Source: Comamonadaceae bacterium (GTDB lineage Bacteria; Pseudomonadota; Gammaproteobacteria; Burkholderiales; Burkholderiaceae_C). From it: a stretch of DNA of 8,709 bases. Of the stretch, positions 1-6,186 are shown piece after piece. Made by a program: the position numbers and the translations under genes. Below the pieces are notes generated by a model that saw nothing but the letters and a program-made list of their open reading frames with translations, was not told where the DNA came from and did no database searches. Location of the stretch: positions 1 through 8,709 of the forward strand of contig CANHLD010000070.1 in NCBI GenBank assembly GCA_947461325.1. The letters run 5' to 3'. The number at the start of each line of letters is the position of its first letter. Position 1 is the stretch's first letter.

Positions 1-1
1 T

Positions 2-625
2 GTGGAAGAAGCGGTTCGGTTGAAAGAAAAAGGCATATTGACAGAAGTCATCGTCATTTCCTGCGGTGTTACCCAATGCCAAGAAACCTTGCGCACTGCC
101 ATGGCCATTGGTGCAGACCGTGGCATTCTTGTGGAAACCTCCGAAGAACTGCAACCCTTGGCTGTGGCCAAACTGCTCAAAGCCCTAGCTGACAAAGAAC
201 AACCCGGCATGGTGATTTTGGGCAAGCAAGCGATTGACGACGATTGCAACCAGACCGGCCAAATGCTGGCTGCGCTGGCCGATTGGCCGCAAGCCACATT
301 CGCTTCCAAAGTGGAAATGCTTGACGGCAGTCTGCATGTGACACGTGAAGTTGACGGCGGTTTGGAAACCTTGAAGCTTTCACTCCCAGCGGTTGTCACC
401 ACCGATTTGCGCCTGAACGAGCCGCGCTATGTCACGCTGCCCAACATCATGAAGGCCAAGAAAAAACAAATCGATATTTTCAAACCCGAAGACTTGGGTG
501 TGGATGTCACACCACGCATCAAAACTTTGAAAGTCAGCGAACCGCCCAAGCGCAGCGCCGGTATCAAAGTGGCCGATGTGGCCGCGCTGGTGGACAAACT
601 CAAAAACGAAGCGAAGGTGATTTGA
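2..625 (+). CDS. etfB: Electron transfer flavoprotein subunit beta, 5'-truncated by window edge
   Basis: EtfB pairs with EtfA to form the soluble heterodimeric flavoprotein that carries electrons from acyl-CoA and related dehydrogenases to the membrane ETF:quinone oxidoreductase. The visible 207 residues (counted from base 2) contain the nucleotide-binding stretch GKQAIDDDCNQTGQ (74-87). They also match the EtfB family signature: TREVDGGLET (114-123) followed by LPAVVTT (128-134). The dehydrogenase-docking recognition loop, LPNIMKAKKK, is at 146-155. Family members are about 249 residues, so roughly 42 N-terminal residues lie before the window. The GTG at base 2 is therefore read as an internal valine and not as the start. 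The stop TGA is one base before the etfA start, so the pair is translated from one message. The identification is essentially certain from the alignment I recall with Burkholderia EtfB; only the true start is unseen. Confidence 0.97.
   Translation: MEEAVRLKEKGILTEVIVISCGVTQCQETLRTAMAIGADRGILVETSEELQPLAVAKLLKALADKEQPGMVILGKQAIDDDCNQTGQMLAALADWPQATFASKVEMLDGSLHVTREVDGGLETLKLSLPAVVTTDLRLNEPRYVTLPNIMKAKKKQIDIFKPEDLGVDVTPRIKTLKVSEPPKRSAGIKVADVAALVDKLKNEAKVI
614..620 (+). promoter_or_regulatory. Ribosome binding site of etfA inside the etfB end
   Basis: AAGGTGA lies six bases before the etfA ATG and overlaps the last codons of etfB. It supports the ATG at 627 as the start and suggests translational coupling of the two ETF subunits, which are needed in a 1:1 ratio. 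Confidence 0.7.
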
Positions 626-626
626 C

Positions 627-1556
627 ATGGCCTCATTAGTGATTGCAGAACACGATAACCACAGCCTCAAACCTGCCACGTTGAACACCGTGACCGCGGC
701 CATTGCCTGCGGCGGTGAAGTTCACGTATTGGTGGCCGGCAAAGACGCTGGCGCAGCAGCGCAGGCGGCAGCGCAAATCAGTGGCGTTAGCAAGGTATTG
801 CTCGCAGAAGCCGATGTGTTTGCCCACGGTCTGGCCGAGCACATGGCCGCACAAGTGTTGGCCTTGGCTTCCGGCTACAGCCACATACTGTTTGCGGCAA
901 CTGCCAGCGGTAAAAATATCGCGCCTCGCGTGGCTGCCAAACTGGATGTGGCACAAGTCAGCGACATCACACGCGTGGACAGCCCGGACACCTTCGAGCG
1001 CCCCATTTACGCCGGTAACGCCATGGCGACCGTGCAAGCCACTGACGCCACCAAAGTCATCACCGTGCGAACCACCGGTTTTGACGCTGCAGCCACCGGC
1101 GGCAGCGCTGCCGTCGAAGCGGTGACTGCGGTTACAGCCGACACAAAGAGCCAGTTCATGGGCAGCGAAATTGCCAAGAACGACCGCCCCGAATTAACGG
1201 CAGCCAAAGTGATTGTGTCTGGCGGTCGGGCTTTGGGCAGCGCCGAAAAATTCAATGAAGTCATCACGCCATTGGCCGACAAATTGGGCGCTGCCATGGG
1301 TGCCAGCCGCGCAGCGGTAGACGCTGGCTATGCGCCCAACGACTGGCAGGTGGGTCAAACCGGCAAGATCGTCGCGCCTCAGTTGTATGTGGCTTGCGGT
1401 ATCAGCGGTGCCATCCAACATTTGGCGGGTATGAAAGACAGCAAAGTCATTGTTGCTATCAACAAAGACCCGGAAGCCCCGATTTTCAGTGTCGCTGACT
1501 ACGGCTTAGAGGCCGATTTGTTCGTGGCTGTGCCCGAACTGGTTGCTGCCCTTTAA
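627..1556 (+). CDS. etfA: Electron transfer flavoprotein subunit alpha
   Basis: EtfA carries most of the FAD site of the cytoplasmic ETF heterodimer. The 309 residues are full length for the family. The N-terminal alpha/beta domain (about 1-185) begins MASLVIAEHDN. The C-terminal FAD domain shows SGGRALGS (198-205, with the conserved arginine at 201), GQTGKIVAP (243-251) and the EtfA signature LYVACGISGAIQHLAGM (253-269). It continues with AINKDPEAPIF (277-287). The ATG at 627 sits one base after the etfB stop and has a good Shine-Dalgarno sequence. An intrinsic terminator follows the stop, so etfBA appears to end as a transcription unit before the acyl-CoA dehydrogenase gene. The dehydrogenase next door is the expected electron donor. 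No odd residues are seen. Confidence 0.98.
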   Translation: MASLVIAEHDNHSLKPATLNTVTAAIACGGEVHVLVAGKDAGAAAQAAAQISGVSKVLLAEADVFAHGLAEHMAAQVLALASGYSHILFAATASGKNIAPRVAAKLDVAQVSDITRVDSPDTFERPIYAGNAMATVQATDATKVITVRTTGFDAAATGGSAAVEAVTAVTADTKSQFMGSEIAKNDRPELTAAKVIVSGGRALGSAEKFNEVITPLADKLGAAMGASRAAVDAGYAPNDWQVGQTGKIVAPQLYVACGISGAIQHLAGMKDSKVIVAINKDPEAPIFSVADYGLEADLFVAVPELVAAL

Positions 1557-1567
1557 GTCCTATTTGT

Positions 1568-1592
1568 AAAGGCACCGTTCGGTGCCTTTTTT
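1568..1592 (+). terminator. Intrinsic terminator after etfA
   Basis: AAAGGCACC (1568-1576), a GTTC loop and GGTGCCTTT (1581-1589) form a nine-pair hairpin that runs into a T tract ending at 1592. It lies 11 bases after the etfA stop and 24 bases before the next start codon. It should end or attenuate etfBA transcription before the acyl-CoA dehydrogenase gene. Confidence 0.85.
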
Positions 1593-1605
1593 CCATTCTG
1601 ATTTT

Positions 1606-1610
1606 GGAGA
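1606..1610 (+). promoter_or_regulatory. Ribosome binding site that decides the acyl-CoA dehydrogenase start
   Basis: GGAGA is directly against the TTG at 1611, which is too close for initiation there. The GTG at 1617 lies about seven bases after GGAG, which is ideal spacing. The site therefore favours GTG 1617 over the TTG that would add two residues. Confidence 0.7.
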
Positions 1611-1616
1611 TTGACT

Positions 1617-3410
1617 GTGAGCTACACCGCACCCGTGAAAGACATGCTTTTCAATATGCAGCATTTGGCTGGTATCGAGCGCATTGCTGCCATGCCCGGC
1701 TTTGAAGATGCAGGTCTGGAAACCGCACAAGCGGTGTTGGAAGAATGTGCACGTTTCAATCAAGACGTGGTGGCTCCGCTCAATTGGGAAAGCGACAAAC
1801 AGCCCTCCAGTTTGAAAGACGGTCATGTGACAACCGCGCCCGGCTTCAAGCAGGCTTACAAACAATATTCCGAAGGCGGCTGGCAAGGCTTGCAACACCC
1901 GGTCGATTGCGGCGGTCAGGGCTTACCCAAAACCATAGGCGCGGCTTGCGTGGAAATGTTGAATGCGGCCAGCTTGAGTTTTGCGTTGTGTCCTTTGCTG
2001 ACCGACGGCGCGATTGAAGCCTTGTTGACCGCAGGCAGCGACGAACTGAAAGCAACTTACCTGGACAAACTGGTCAGCGGCGAATGGACCGGCACCATGA
2101 ACCTGACCGAACCGCAAGCCGGTTCCGATTTGTCGCTGGTGCGTTCGCGCGCTGAGCCGCAAGCCGACGGCACCTACAAAGTGTTCGGCACCAAGATTTA
2201 CATCACCTATGGTGAGCACGACATGGCCGACAACATCGTGCACTTGGTGCTCGCGCGCGTCAGCGGTGCGCCCGAAGGCATCAAAGGCATCAGCTTGTTT
2301 GTTGTACCTAAATTCATGGTCAACAAAGACGGCTCATTGGGCGCGCGCAACGACGTGCATTGCGTGAGCATCGAACACAAACTGGGCATCAAAGCCAGCC
2401 CGACAGCGGTGCTGCAATATGGCGACCACGGCGGCGCCACCGGTTTCCTGGTGGGACAGGAAAACCGTGGCTTGGAATACATGTTCATCATGATGAACGC
2501 CGCGCGTTACGCAGTGGGCGTGCAAGGTATTGCGGTGGCCGATCGTGCTTACCAAAAAGCCGTGCAGTATGCGCGTGATCGCGTGCAAAGCCGCCCGGTG
2601 GACGGCTCTATCAAAGCTTCAGCGCCGATCATTCACCACCCAGATGTGCGTCGCATGCTCATGACCATGCGCGCTTACACAGAAGGTTGCCGTGCCATGG
2701 CCAGTGTGGCTGCTGCGGCCTATGACGCGGCGCATCACCACACCGATGCAGACACGCGCAAACAAAACAACGCGGTTTACGAATACATGGTGCCGCTGGT
2801 CAAAGGCTTTAGCACCGAGATGAGTTTGGAAGTCACTTCACTGGGTGTGCAAGTGCACGGTGGCATGGGATTTATCGAAGAAACTGGTGCTGCGCAGTAC
2901 TACCGTGACGCAAAAATTTTGACGATTTACGAAGGCACCACAGCCATTCAGGCCAACGATTTGGTAGGCCGCAAAACCGCACGCGATGGCGGTCAAACGC
3001 CTAAAGCCTTGGCCGCGCAAATGGAAAAAACCGAAGCCGAGTTGCTCAAGTTGTCTACTGACGATGCCAAAGCCATTGCGCACCGTCTGGCTGCAGCGCG
3101 CAAAGCATTTTTAGATGTCGTCAATTTCATCGTTGATACCGCCGCCACCGACCCGAATGCCGCCTATTCAGGCAGCGTGCCTTACTTGATGTTGGCGGGT
3201 AACGTGGTGTCTGGTTGGCAACTGGCTCGCAGCTACGTGGCCGCGCACCATGCTTTGGCAGCAGGCGACACCGACACCGCTTTCATGCAAGCCAAGATGG
3301 TGACTGCGCGTTTTTACGCCGATCACATTTTGAGCAAAGCACCTTCAGTTCGCGATGGCATTGTGGAAGGTGCGCACAGTGTCACGGCCATGGCGTTGGA
3401 AGCTTTTTAA
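1617..3410 (+). CDS. Long-type acyl-CoA dehydrogenase (DmdC-like class)
   Basis: This is an FAD-dependent acyl-CoA dehydrogenase that introduces the alpha-beta double bond into an acyl-CoA and hands electrons to ETF. From the GTG at 1617 it has 597 residues, far longer than the roughly 380-400 of classical short/medium-chain enzymes. It fits the class with extra N- and C-terminal domains that includes DmdC, the 3-methylmercaptopropionyl-CoA dehydrogenase. The flavin/substrate motif MNLTEPQAGSDLS is at 161-173, EHKLGIKASPT at 253-263 and a VHGGMGFIEE block at 413-422. IYEGTTAIQAND (437-448) places the catalytic-base glutamate at E439 by analogy with the YEGT motif of medium-chain enzymes. The N-terminal MSYTAPVKDMLF is typical of this class, which supports the GTG start. 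The neighbouring etfBA genes supply its acceptor. The substrate (long-chain acyl, methylmercaptopropionyl or other) cannot be read from the sequence, so no symbol is given. Confidence 0.93.
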   Translation: MSYTAPVKDMLFNMQHLAGIERIAAMPGFEDAGLETAQAVLEECARFNQDVVAPLNWESDKQPSSLKDGHVTTAPGFKQAYKQYSEGGWQGLQHPVDCGGQGLPKTIGAACVEMLNAASLSFALCPLLTDGAIEALLTAGSDELKATYLDKLVSGEWTGTMNLTEPQAGSDLSLVRSRAEPQADGTYKVFGTKIYITYGEHDMADNIVHLVLARVSGAPEGIKGISLFVVPKFMVNKDGSLGARNDVHCVSIEHKLGIKASPTAVLQYGDHGGATGFLVGQENRGLEYMFIMMNAARYAVGVQGIAVADRAYQKAVQYARDRVQSRPVDGSIKASAPIIHHPDVRRMLMTMRAYTEGCRAMASVAAAAYDAAHHHTDADTRKQNNAVYEYMVPLVKGFSTEMSLEVTSLGVQVHGGMGFIEETGAAQYYRDAKILTIYEGTTAIQANDLVGRKTARDGGQTPKALAAQMEKTEAELLKLSTDDAKAIAHRLAAARKAFLDVVNFIVDTAATDPNAAYSGSVPYLMLAGNVVSGWQLARSYVAAHHALAAGDTDTAFMQAKMVTARFYADHILSKAPSVRDGIVEGAHSVTAMALEAF

Positions 3411-3450
3411 AAACCAGCCTTTGCTTGATTGAATCAATTATTTACCTTTT

Positions 3451-3454
3451 AGGG
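3451..3454 (+). promoter_or_regulatory. Ribosome binding site of the nitronate monooxygenase-like gene
   Basis: AGGG lies nine bases before the ATG at 3464. It supports that start over upstream codons in the same open frame, which would overlap the end of the acyl-CoA dehydrogenase gene. Confidence 0.5.
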
Positions 3455-3463
3455 TCTCCATCC

Positions 3464-4420
3464 ATGTCTAAACTGCCAGCCATTTTTTCAACAATGACAT
3501 TTCCTGTCATTGCCTCTCCGCTGTTCATCATCAGCAATCCCAAAACGGTGATCGCGCAATGTATCAACGGCGTGGTCGGCTCCATGCCCTCCTTGAATGC
3601 ACGTCCTCTTTCACAATTGGATGAGTGGTTGGCTGAAATCACTGAAGCACTGGCGGCGCACAACCGGGCACACCCAGAGCGACCTGCCGCGCCTTTTGCC
3701 ATCAATCAAATTGTGCATAAAAGCAATGAACGTTTGGAAGAGGACATGGCCTTGTGTGTGAAATACAAGGTGCCGCTGATCATCACTTCTCTGGGTGCTC
3801 GCGAGGAGATCAATCAAGCCGCACACAGCTATGGCGGTGTGGTGATGCATGACATCATCAACAATAAATTTGCGCACAAAGCCATTGAAAAAGGCGCTGA
3901 TGGATTGATTGCGGTTGCCACTGGTGCTGGCGGACACGCAGGTGTGAAAAACCCATTTGCTTTGATACAGGAAATACGGCAATGGTTTGACGGCCCACTT
4001 GCACTGAGTGGCTCTATTGCCAATGGTGGCGCTATTTTGGCGACATTGGCAATGGGCGCTGATTTCGCCTACATAGGCTCAGCCTTTATTGCCACCGACG
4101 AAGCGCGTGCGGCCGAAGAGTACAAGCAATGCATCGTCAATAGCAACTCTGATGATATTGTCTATAGCAATTTATTCACTGGCGTGCATGGTAATTATTT
4201 GGCGCCTTCTATTCGCAATGCCGGCATGGATCCGGACAATCTCCCTGAGAGCGACCCCAGCAAAATGAACTTTGCAGGCGATAAAACCAAAGCTTGGAAA
4301 GACATTTGGGGCTGCGGTCAGGGCATTGGCGTGATTGACAAAGTGCAAAGCACCGCTGATTTGATTGCGCAATTCAAACGTGAGTTTGAAGATGCCAAAC
4401 ACCGTTTGATAGCCGTGTGA
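3464..4420 (+). CDS. Nitronate monooxygenase-like flavin oxidoreductase
   Basis: This 318-residue protein has the FMN-dependent TIM-barrel fold of the nitronate monooxygenase / 2-nitropropane dioxygenase family. ATGAGGHAG (152-160) contains the conserved histidine H158, at the place of the catalytic histidine of characterised nitronate monooxygenases. LSGSIANGGAILATLAMGAD (181-200) followed by YIGSAFIAT (203-211) is the phosphate-binding part of the FMN site. The C-terminal WGCGQGIGVID (282-292) resembles the family's WSAGQ-type segment. The N-terminus (ASPLFIISNPK at 17-27, GVVGSMPSLNARP at 36-48) differs from the class I GGM/NAGGLG pattern, so this is a separate subfamily. Real members include nitronate oxidases, NADH:quinone reductases and FabK-like enoyl reductases. 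Substrate and electron acceptor are open. The open frame extends upstream into the previous gene, but ATG 3464 has a ribosome binding site and gives the family-like N-terminus. It probably shares transcription with the dehydrogenase 53 bases upstream, since no terminator lies between them. Confidence 0.87.
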   Translation: MSKLPAIFSTMTFPVIASPLFIISNPKTVIAQCINGVVGSMPSLNARPLSQLDEWLAEITEALAAHNRAHPERPAAPFAINQIVHKSNERLEEDMALCVKYKVPLIITSLGAREEINQAAHSYGGVVMHDIINNKFAHKAIEKGADGLIAVATGAGGHAGVKNPFALIQEIRQWFDGPLALSGSIANGGAILATLAMGADFAYIGSAFIATDEARAAEEYKQCIVNSNSDDIVYSNLFTGVHGNYLAPSIRNAGMDPDNLPESDPSKMNFAGDKTKAWKDIWGCGQGIGVIDKVQSTADLIAQFKREFEDAKHRLIAV

Positions 4421-4431
4421 TTTTTTCAGAC

Positions 4432-4461
4432 AAAAAAAAGCCACCCTAGGGTGGCTTTTTT
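4432..4461. terminator. Bidirectional intrinsic terminator between convergent genes
   Basis: The perfect palindrome GCCACCCTAGGGTGGC (4440-4455) is flanked by eight A on the left and six T on the right. It therefore works as a GC-rich hairpin plus U tract on either strand. It sits between the plus-strand nitronate monooxygenase-like gene (stop at 4420) and the minus-strand ppnP (stop at 4476) and should end both transcription units. Confidence 0.92.
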
Positions 4462-4475
4462 ACTGACTCAATCGT

Positions 4476-4793
4476 TCAACCGAAATGACAAATGTAGTGG
4501 TAGCTTTCAGCTACTTTAATCTCAAACGATGAGTTGGCTCCCACGCTGAATTTGTCACCCGCTGCGCTGTGCTGCCAAATATCACTTCCAGCCAGTTTGT
4601 ATTCGCAGGCGCCTGCCACACATTCCATGATTTCAGGTGCTGCGGTGTTGAATGTCAGGTGCGAGGGAAGCACCACGCCCACCGATTTTTTCTCGCCGCT
4701 TGGCGTGACGATGGCGTGACTCACGCACTTGCCGTCGAAAAATACATTGGCCTTGGTGGCGATGCTCACGCCTTGTATATGCTCGATTGTCAT
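4476..4793 (-). CDS. ppnP: Pyrimidine/purine nucleoside phosphorylase, PpnP/YaiE family
   Basis: PpnP is a small cupin-fold cytosolic enzyme that splits nucleosides with phosphate into base and ribose-1-phosphate, with broad purine and pyrimidine specificity. The 105 residues are slightly longer than E. coli YaiE (94). The match to YaiE as I recall it runs through SVGVVLPSHLTFNTAAPEIM (37-56, YaiE SVGVM...YTFSTAEPEEM), then VAGACEYKL (59-67) and IWQHSAAGDKFSV (72-84). It ends in SSFEIKVAESYHYICHF (88-104). The N-terminal extension of about ten residues is the main difference. The ATG is two bases after the argG stop, so it is the second gene of an argG-ppnP unit. Its ribosome binding site is AAGG at 4801-4804, inside the argG end. 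The family assignment is firm. The activity is inferred from characterised homologues. Confidence 0.93.
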   Translation of the reverse strand: MTIEHIQGVSIATKANVFFDGKCVSHAIVTPSGEKKSVGVVLPSHLTFNTAAPEIMECVAGACEYKLAGSDIWQHSAAGDKFSVGANSSFEIKVAESYHYICHFG

Positions 4794-4795
4794 GT

Positions 4796-6097
4796 TCAGG
4801 CCTTTTTCTTGGCAGGGGTTTTGCGGGCTGCGGCTTTGGTTTCGCGTTCGTTTTTCAGATTGGCAGCAATGCGCATGCGCAAAGCATTCAGTTTGATGAA
4901 GCCCCCAGCATCGGCCTGGTTGTAAGCGCCGCCGTCATCGTCAAACGTGGCGATGCGTGTGTCAAACAAGCTGTCTGTTTTGCTCTCACGGCCCACACAC
5001 ATGATGGTGCCTTTGTAAAGCTTCAAGCGCACTTTGCCGTTGGCTGTGGCTTGCGACGCATCGATCAAACCTTGCAGCAACTCACGCTCAGGGCTGAACC
5101 AATAACCGTTGTAAACCAGACGCGCATAACGCGGCATCAGGTCTTCTTTCAGCGCCAGCACTTCGCGGTCGAGCGTGATGGATTCAATGGCGCGGTGACC
5201 AGCCAACAAAATCGTACCGCCCGGGGTTTCATAGCAGCCCCGGCTCTTCATGCCGACGTAGCGGTTTTCCACTTTGTCCAAGCGACCGATGCCGTGTTTG
5301 CCGCCGATGGTATTCAGGTGTGTCAACACTTTGGCCGGTGACATGCGAACCCCGTCAATTGCCACCACGTCGCCATGTTTGTAAGTGAGCTCCACGATTT
5401 GCGGTTTGTTCGGTGCTTTCTCCGGGCTGACCGTCAAACGCCACATACTGTCTTCGGGCGCGTAGTTCGGGTCTTCCAAAATACCGCCTTCATAGCTGAT
5501 GTGCAGCAAATTGGCGTCCATGGAATAAGGTGCGGGTCCTTTGCGCTTGGCACCGTCAACCGGTATGCCGTGCTGGTCTGCATACCGCATGAGTTTTTCG
5601 CGTGAGAGCAAATCCCATTCGCGCCAAGGTGCGATGATTTTCACGTTTGGCATCAATGCATAAGCGCCTAACTCAAAACGTACTTGGTCATTGCCTTTGC
5701 CGGTCGCACCGTGGCTGATGGCGTCGGCTTTGGTTTTGCGGGCAATTTCAACCAGACGTTTGGCGATCAAGGGACGAGCGATAGAGGTGCCTAATAAATA
5801 CTCGCCTTCGTAAAGCGCATTGGCTCGGAACATGGGAAAGACGAAATCGCGCACAAACTCTTCGCGTAAATCTTCAATAAAAATATTGGAGGGCTTGATG
5901 CCCATTTTGATGGCCTTGGCACGCGCGGGTTCAATTTCTTCACCTTGACCGATATCGGCTGTGAAGGTCACCACTTCGCAGTGGTATTCGTCCTGCAGCC
6001 ATTTCAAGATGATCGACGTGTCCAGACCGCCCGAATAGGCCAGTACCACGCGTTGCGGTGCTTTGGATGAATCTGACTTGGTTGTGGTTTTACGCAT
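4796..6097 (-). CDS. argG: Argininosuccinate synthase
   Basis: ArgG joins citrulline and aspartate using ATP, giving argininosuccinate, AMP and pyrophosphate, the penultimate step of arginine synthesis in the cytoplasm. The protein has 433 residues. The ATP-pyrophosphatase loop AYSGGLDTS is at 20-28. FTADIGQGEEIEPAR (45-59) and EGEYLLGTSIARP (97-109) follow. SHGATGKGNDQVRFE (128-142) is the second family signature, and IIAPWREWDL comes soon after it. Compared with the usual roughly 400-residue form, there are about 15 extra polar residues before the P-loop strand (RKTTTKSDSSKAPQ) and a basic tail ending ARKTPAKKKA. The ATG at 6097 has no strong Shine-Dalgarno sequence, and a shorter start at a GTG near residue 17 is conceivable but would leave almost no residues before the loop strand. 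ppnP follows two bases downstream. A possible -10 box lies about 30 bases upstream. Confidence 0.97.
   Translation of the reverse strand: MRKTTTKSDSSKAPQRVVLAYSGGLDTSIILKWLQDEYHCEVVTFTADIGQGEEIEPARAKAIKMGIKPSNIFIEDLREEFVRDFVFPMFRANALYEGEYLLGTSIARPLIAKRLVEIARKTKADAISHGATGKGNDQVRFELGAYALMPNVKIIAPWREWDLLSREKLMRYADQHGIPVDGAKRKGPAPYSMDANLLHISYEGGILEDPNYAPEDSMWRLTVSPEKAPNKPQIVELTYKHGDVVAIDGVRMSPAKVLTHLNTIGGKHGIGRLDKVENRYVGMKSRGCYETPGGTILLAGHRAIESITLDREVLALKEDLMPRYARLVYNGYWFSPERELLQGLIDASQATANGKVRLKLYKGTIMCVGRESKTDSLFDTRIATFDDDGGAYNQADAGGFIKLNALRMRIAANLKNERETKAAARKTPAKKKA
4801..4804 (-). promoter_or_regulatory. Ribosome binding site of ppnP inside the argG 3' end
   Basis: On the minus strand AAGG lies seven bases before the ppnP ATG. 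It is made of the last Lys-Ala codons of argG (AAG AAA AAG GCC TGA). Ribosomes finishing ArgG would therefore expose or directly reach the ppnP start, suggesting coupling. Confidence 0.5.
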
Positions 6098-6126
6098 GAA
6101 AGATACCGATTAAGAACAAAGGCGCG

Positions 6127-6132
6127 ATTCTA
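6127..6132 (-). promoter_or_regulatory. Possible -10 element upstream of argG
   Basis: On the minus strand the sequence reads TAGAAT, five of six matches to the sigma-70 -10 consensus, about 30 bases before the argG ATG. It would give a leader of roughly 20 bases. No good -35 box is seen at 16-18 bases, where the upstream terminator hairpin begins. This is a weak call. Confidence 0.3.
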
Positions 6133-6142
6133 GGTCATGCCC

Positions 6143-6168
6143 AAAAAAATGCCGCTGGTGTCAGCGGC
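6143..6168 (-). terminator. Intrinsic terminator after the glycine-zipper gene
   Basis: Read on the minus strand, GCCGCTG, a four-base loop and CAGCGGC form a seven-pair GC-rich stem, followed by one A and a run of seven T. It lies 18 bases past the stop of the glycine-zipper gene and about 45 bases before the argG start. It separates the two transcription units. Confidence 0.85.
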
Positions 6169-6186
6169 TAGATGTAGGTGCTTGAA

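Noticed and set aside
2..4. GTG at the window edge as the etfB start
   Set aside because: It would remove about 42 conserved N-terminal residues. The codon matches the internal valine of the AVEEAVRLKE segment in homologues.
636..1125. Open frames of 133 (minus) and 140 (plus) codons inside etfA
   Set aside because: They are frame shadows of the well-conserved etfA, with unnatural Trp/His/Cys-rich or proline-rich composition.
1611..1613. TTG start for the acyl-CoA dehydrogenase
   Set aside because: It directly abuts the Shine-Dalgarno sequence. GTG 1617 has proper spacing and gives the family-like MSYTAPVKDM.
1923..2588. Minus-strand open frames inside the acyl-CoA dehydrogenase gene
   Set aside because: They are antisense shadows. 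The plus-strand protein carries all family motifs across this span.
3215..3463. 83-codon upstream extension of the nitronate monooxygenase-like frame
   Set aside because: It overlaps the conserved end of the acyl-CoA dehydrogenase in another frame, has Arg/His/Cys-rich shadow composition, and is followed by a good internal ATG with a ribosome binding site.
3464..4420. Horizontal transfer of the nitronate monooxygenase-like gene because it looks slightly more AT-rich
   Set aside because: The difference is small by eye, there are no mobile-element or repeat boundaries, and codon style is like the neighbours.
4787..5341. Plus-strand 184-codon open frame
   Set aside because: It is fully antisense to argG, with no family resemblance. 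The argG protein explains the sequence completely.
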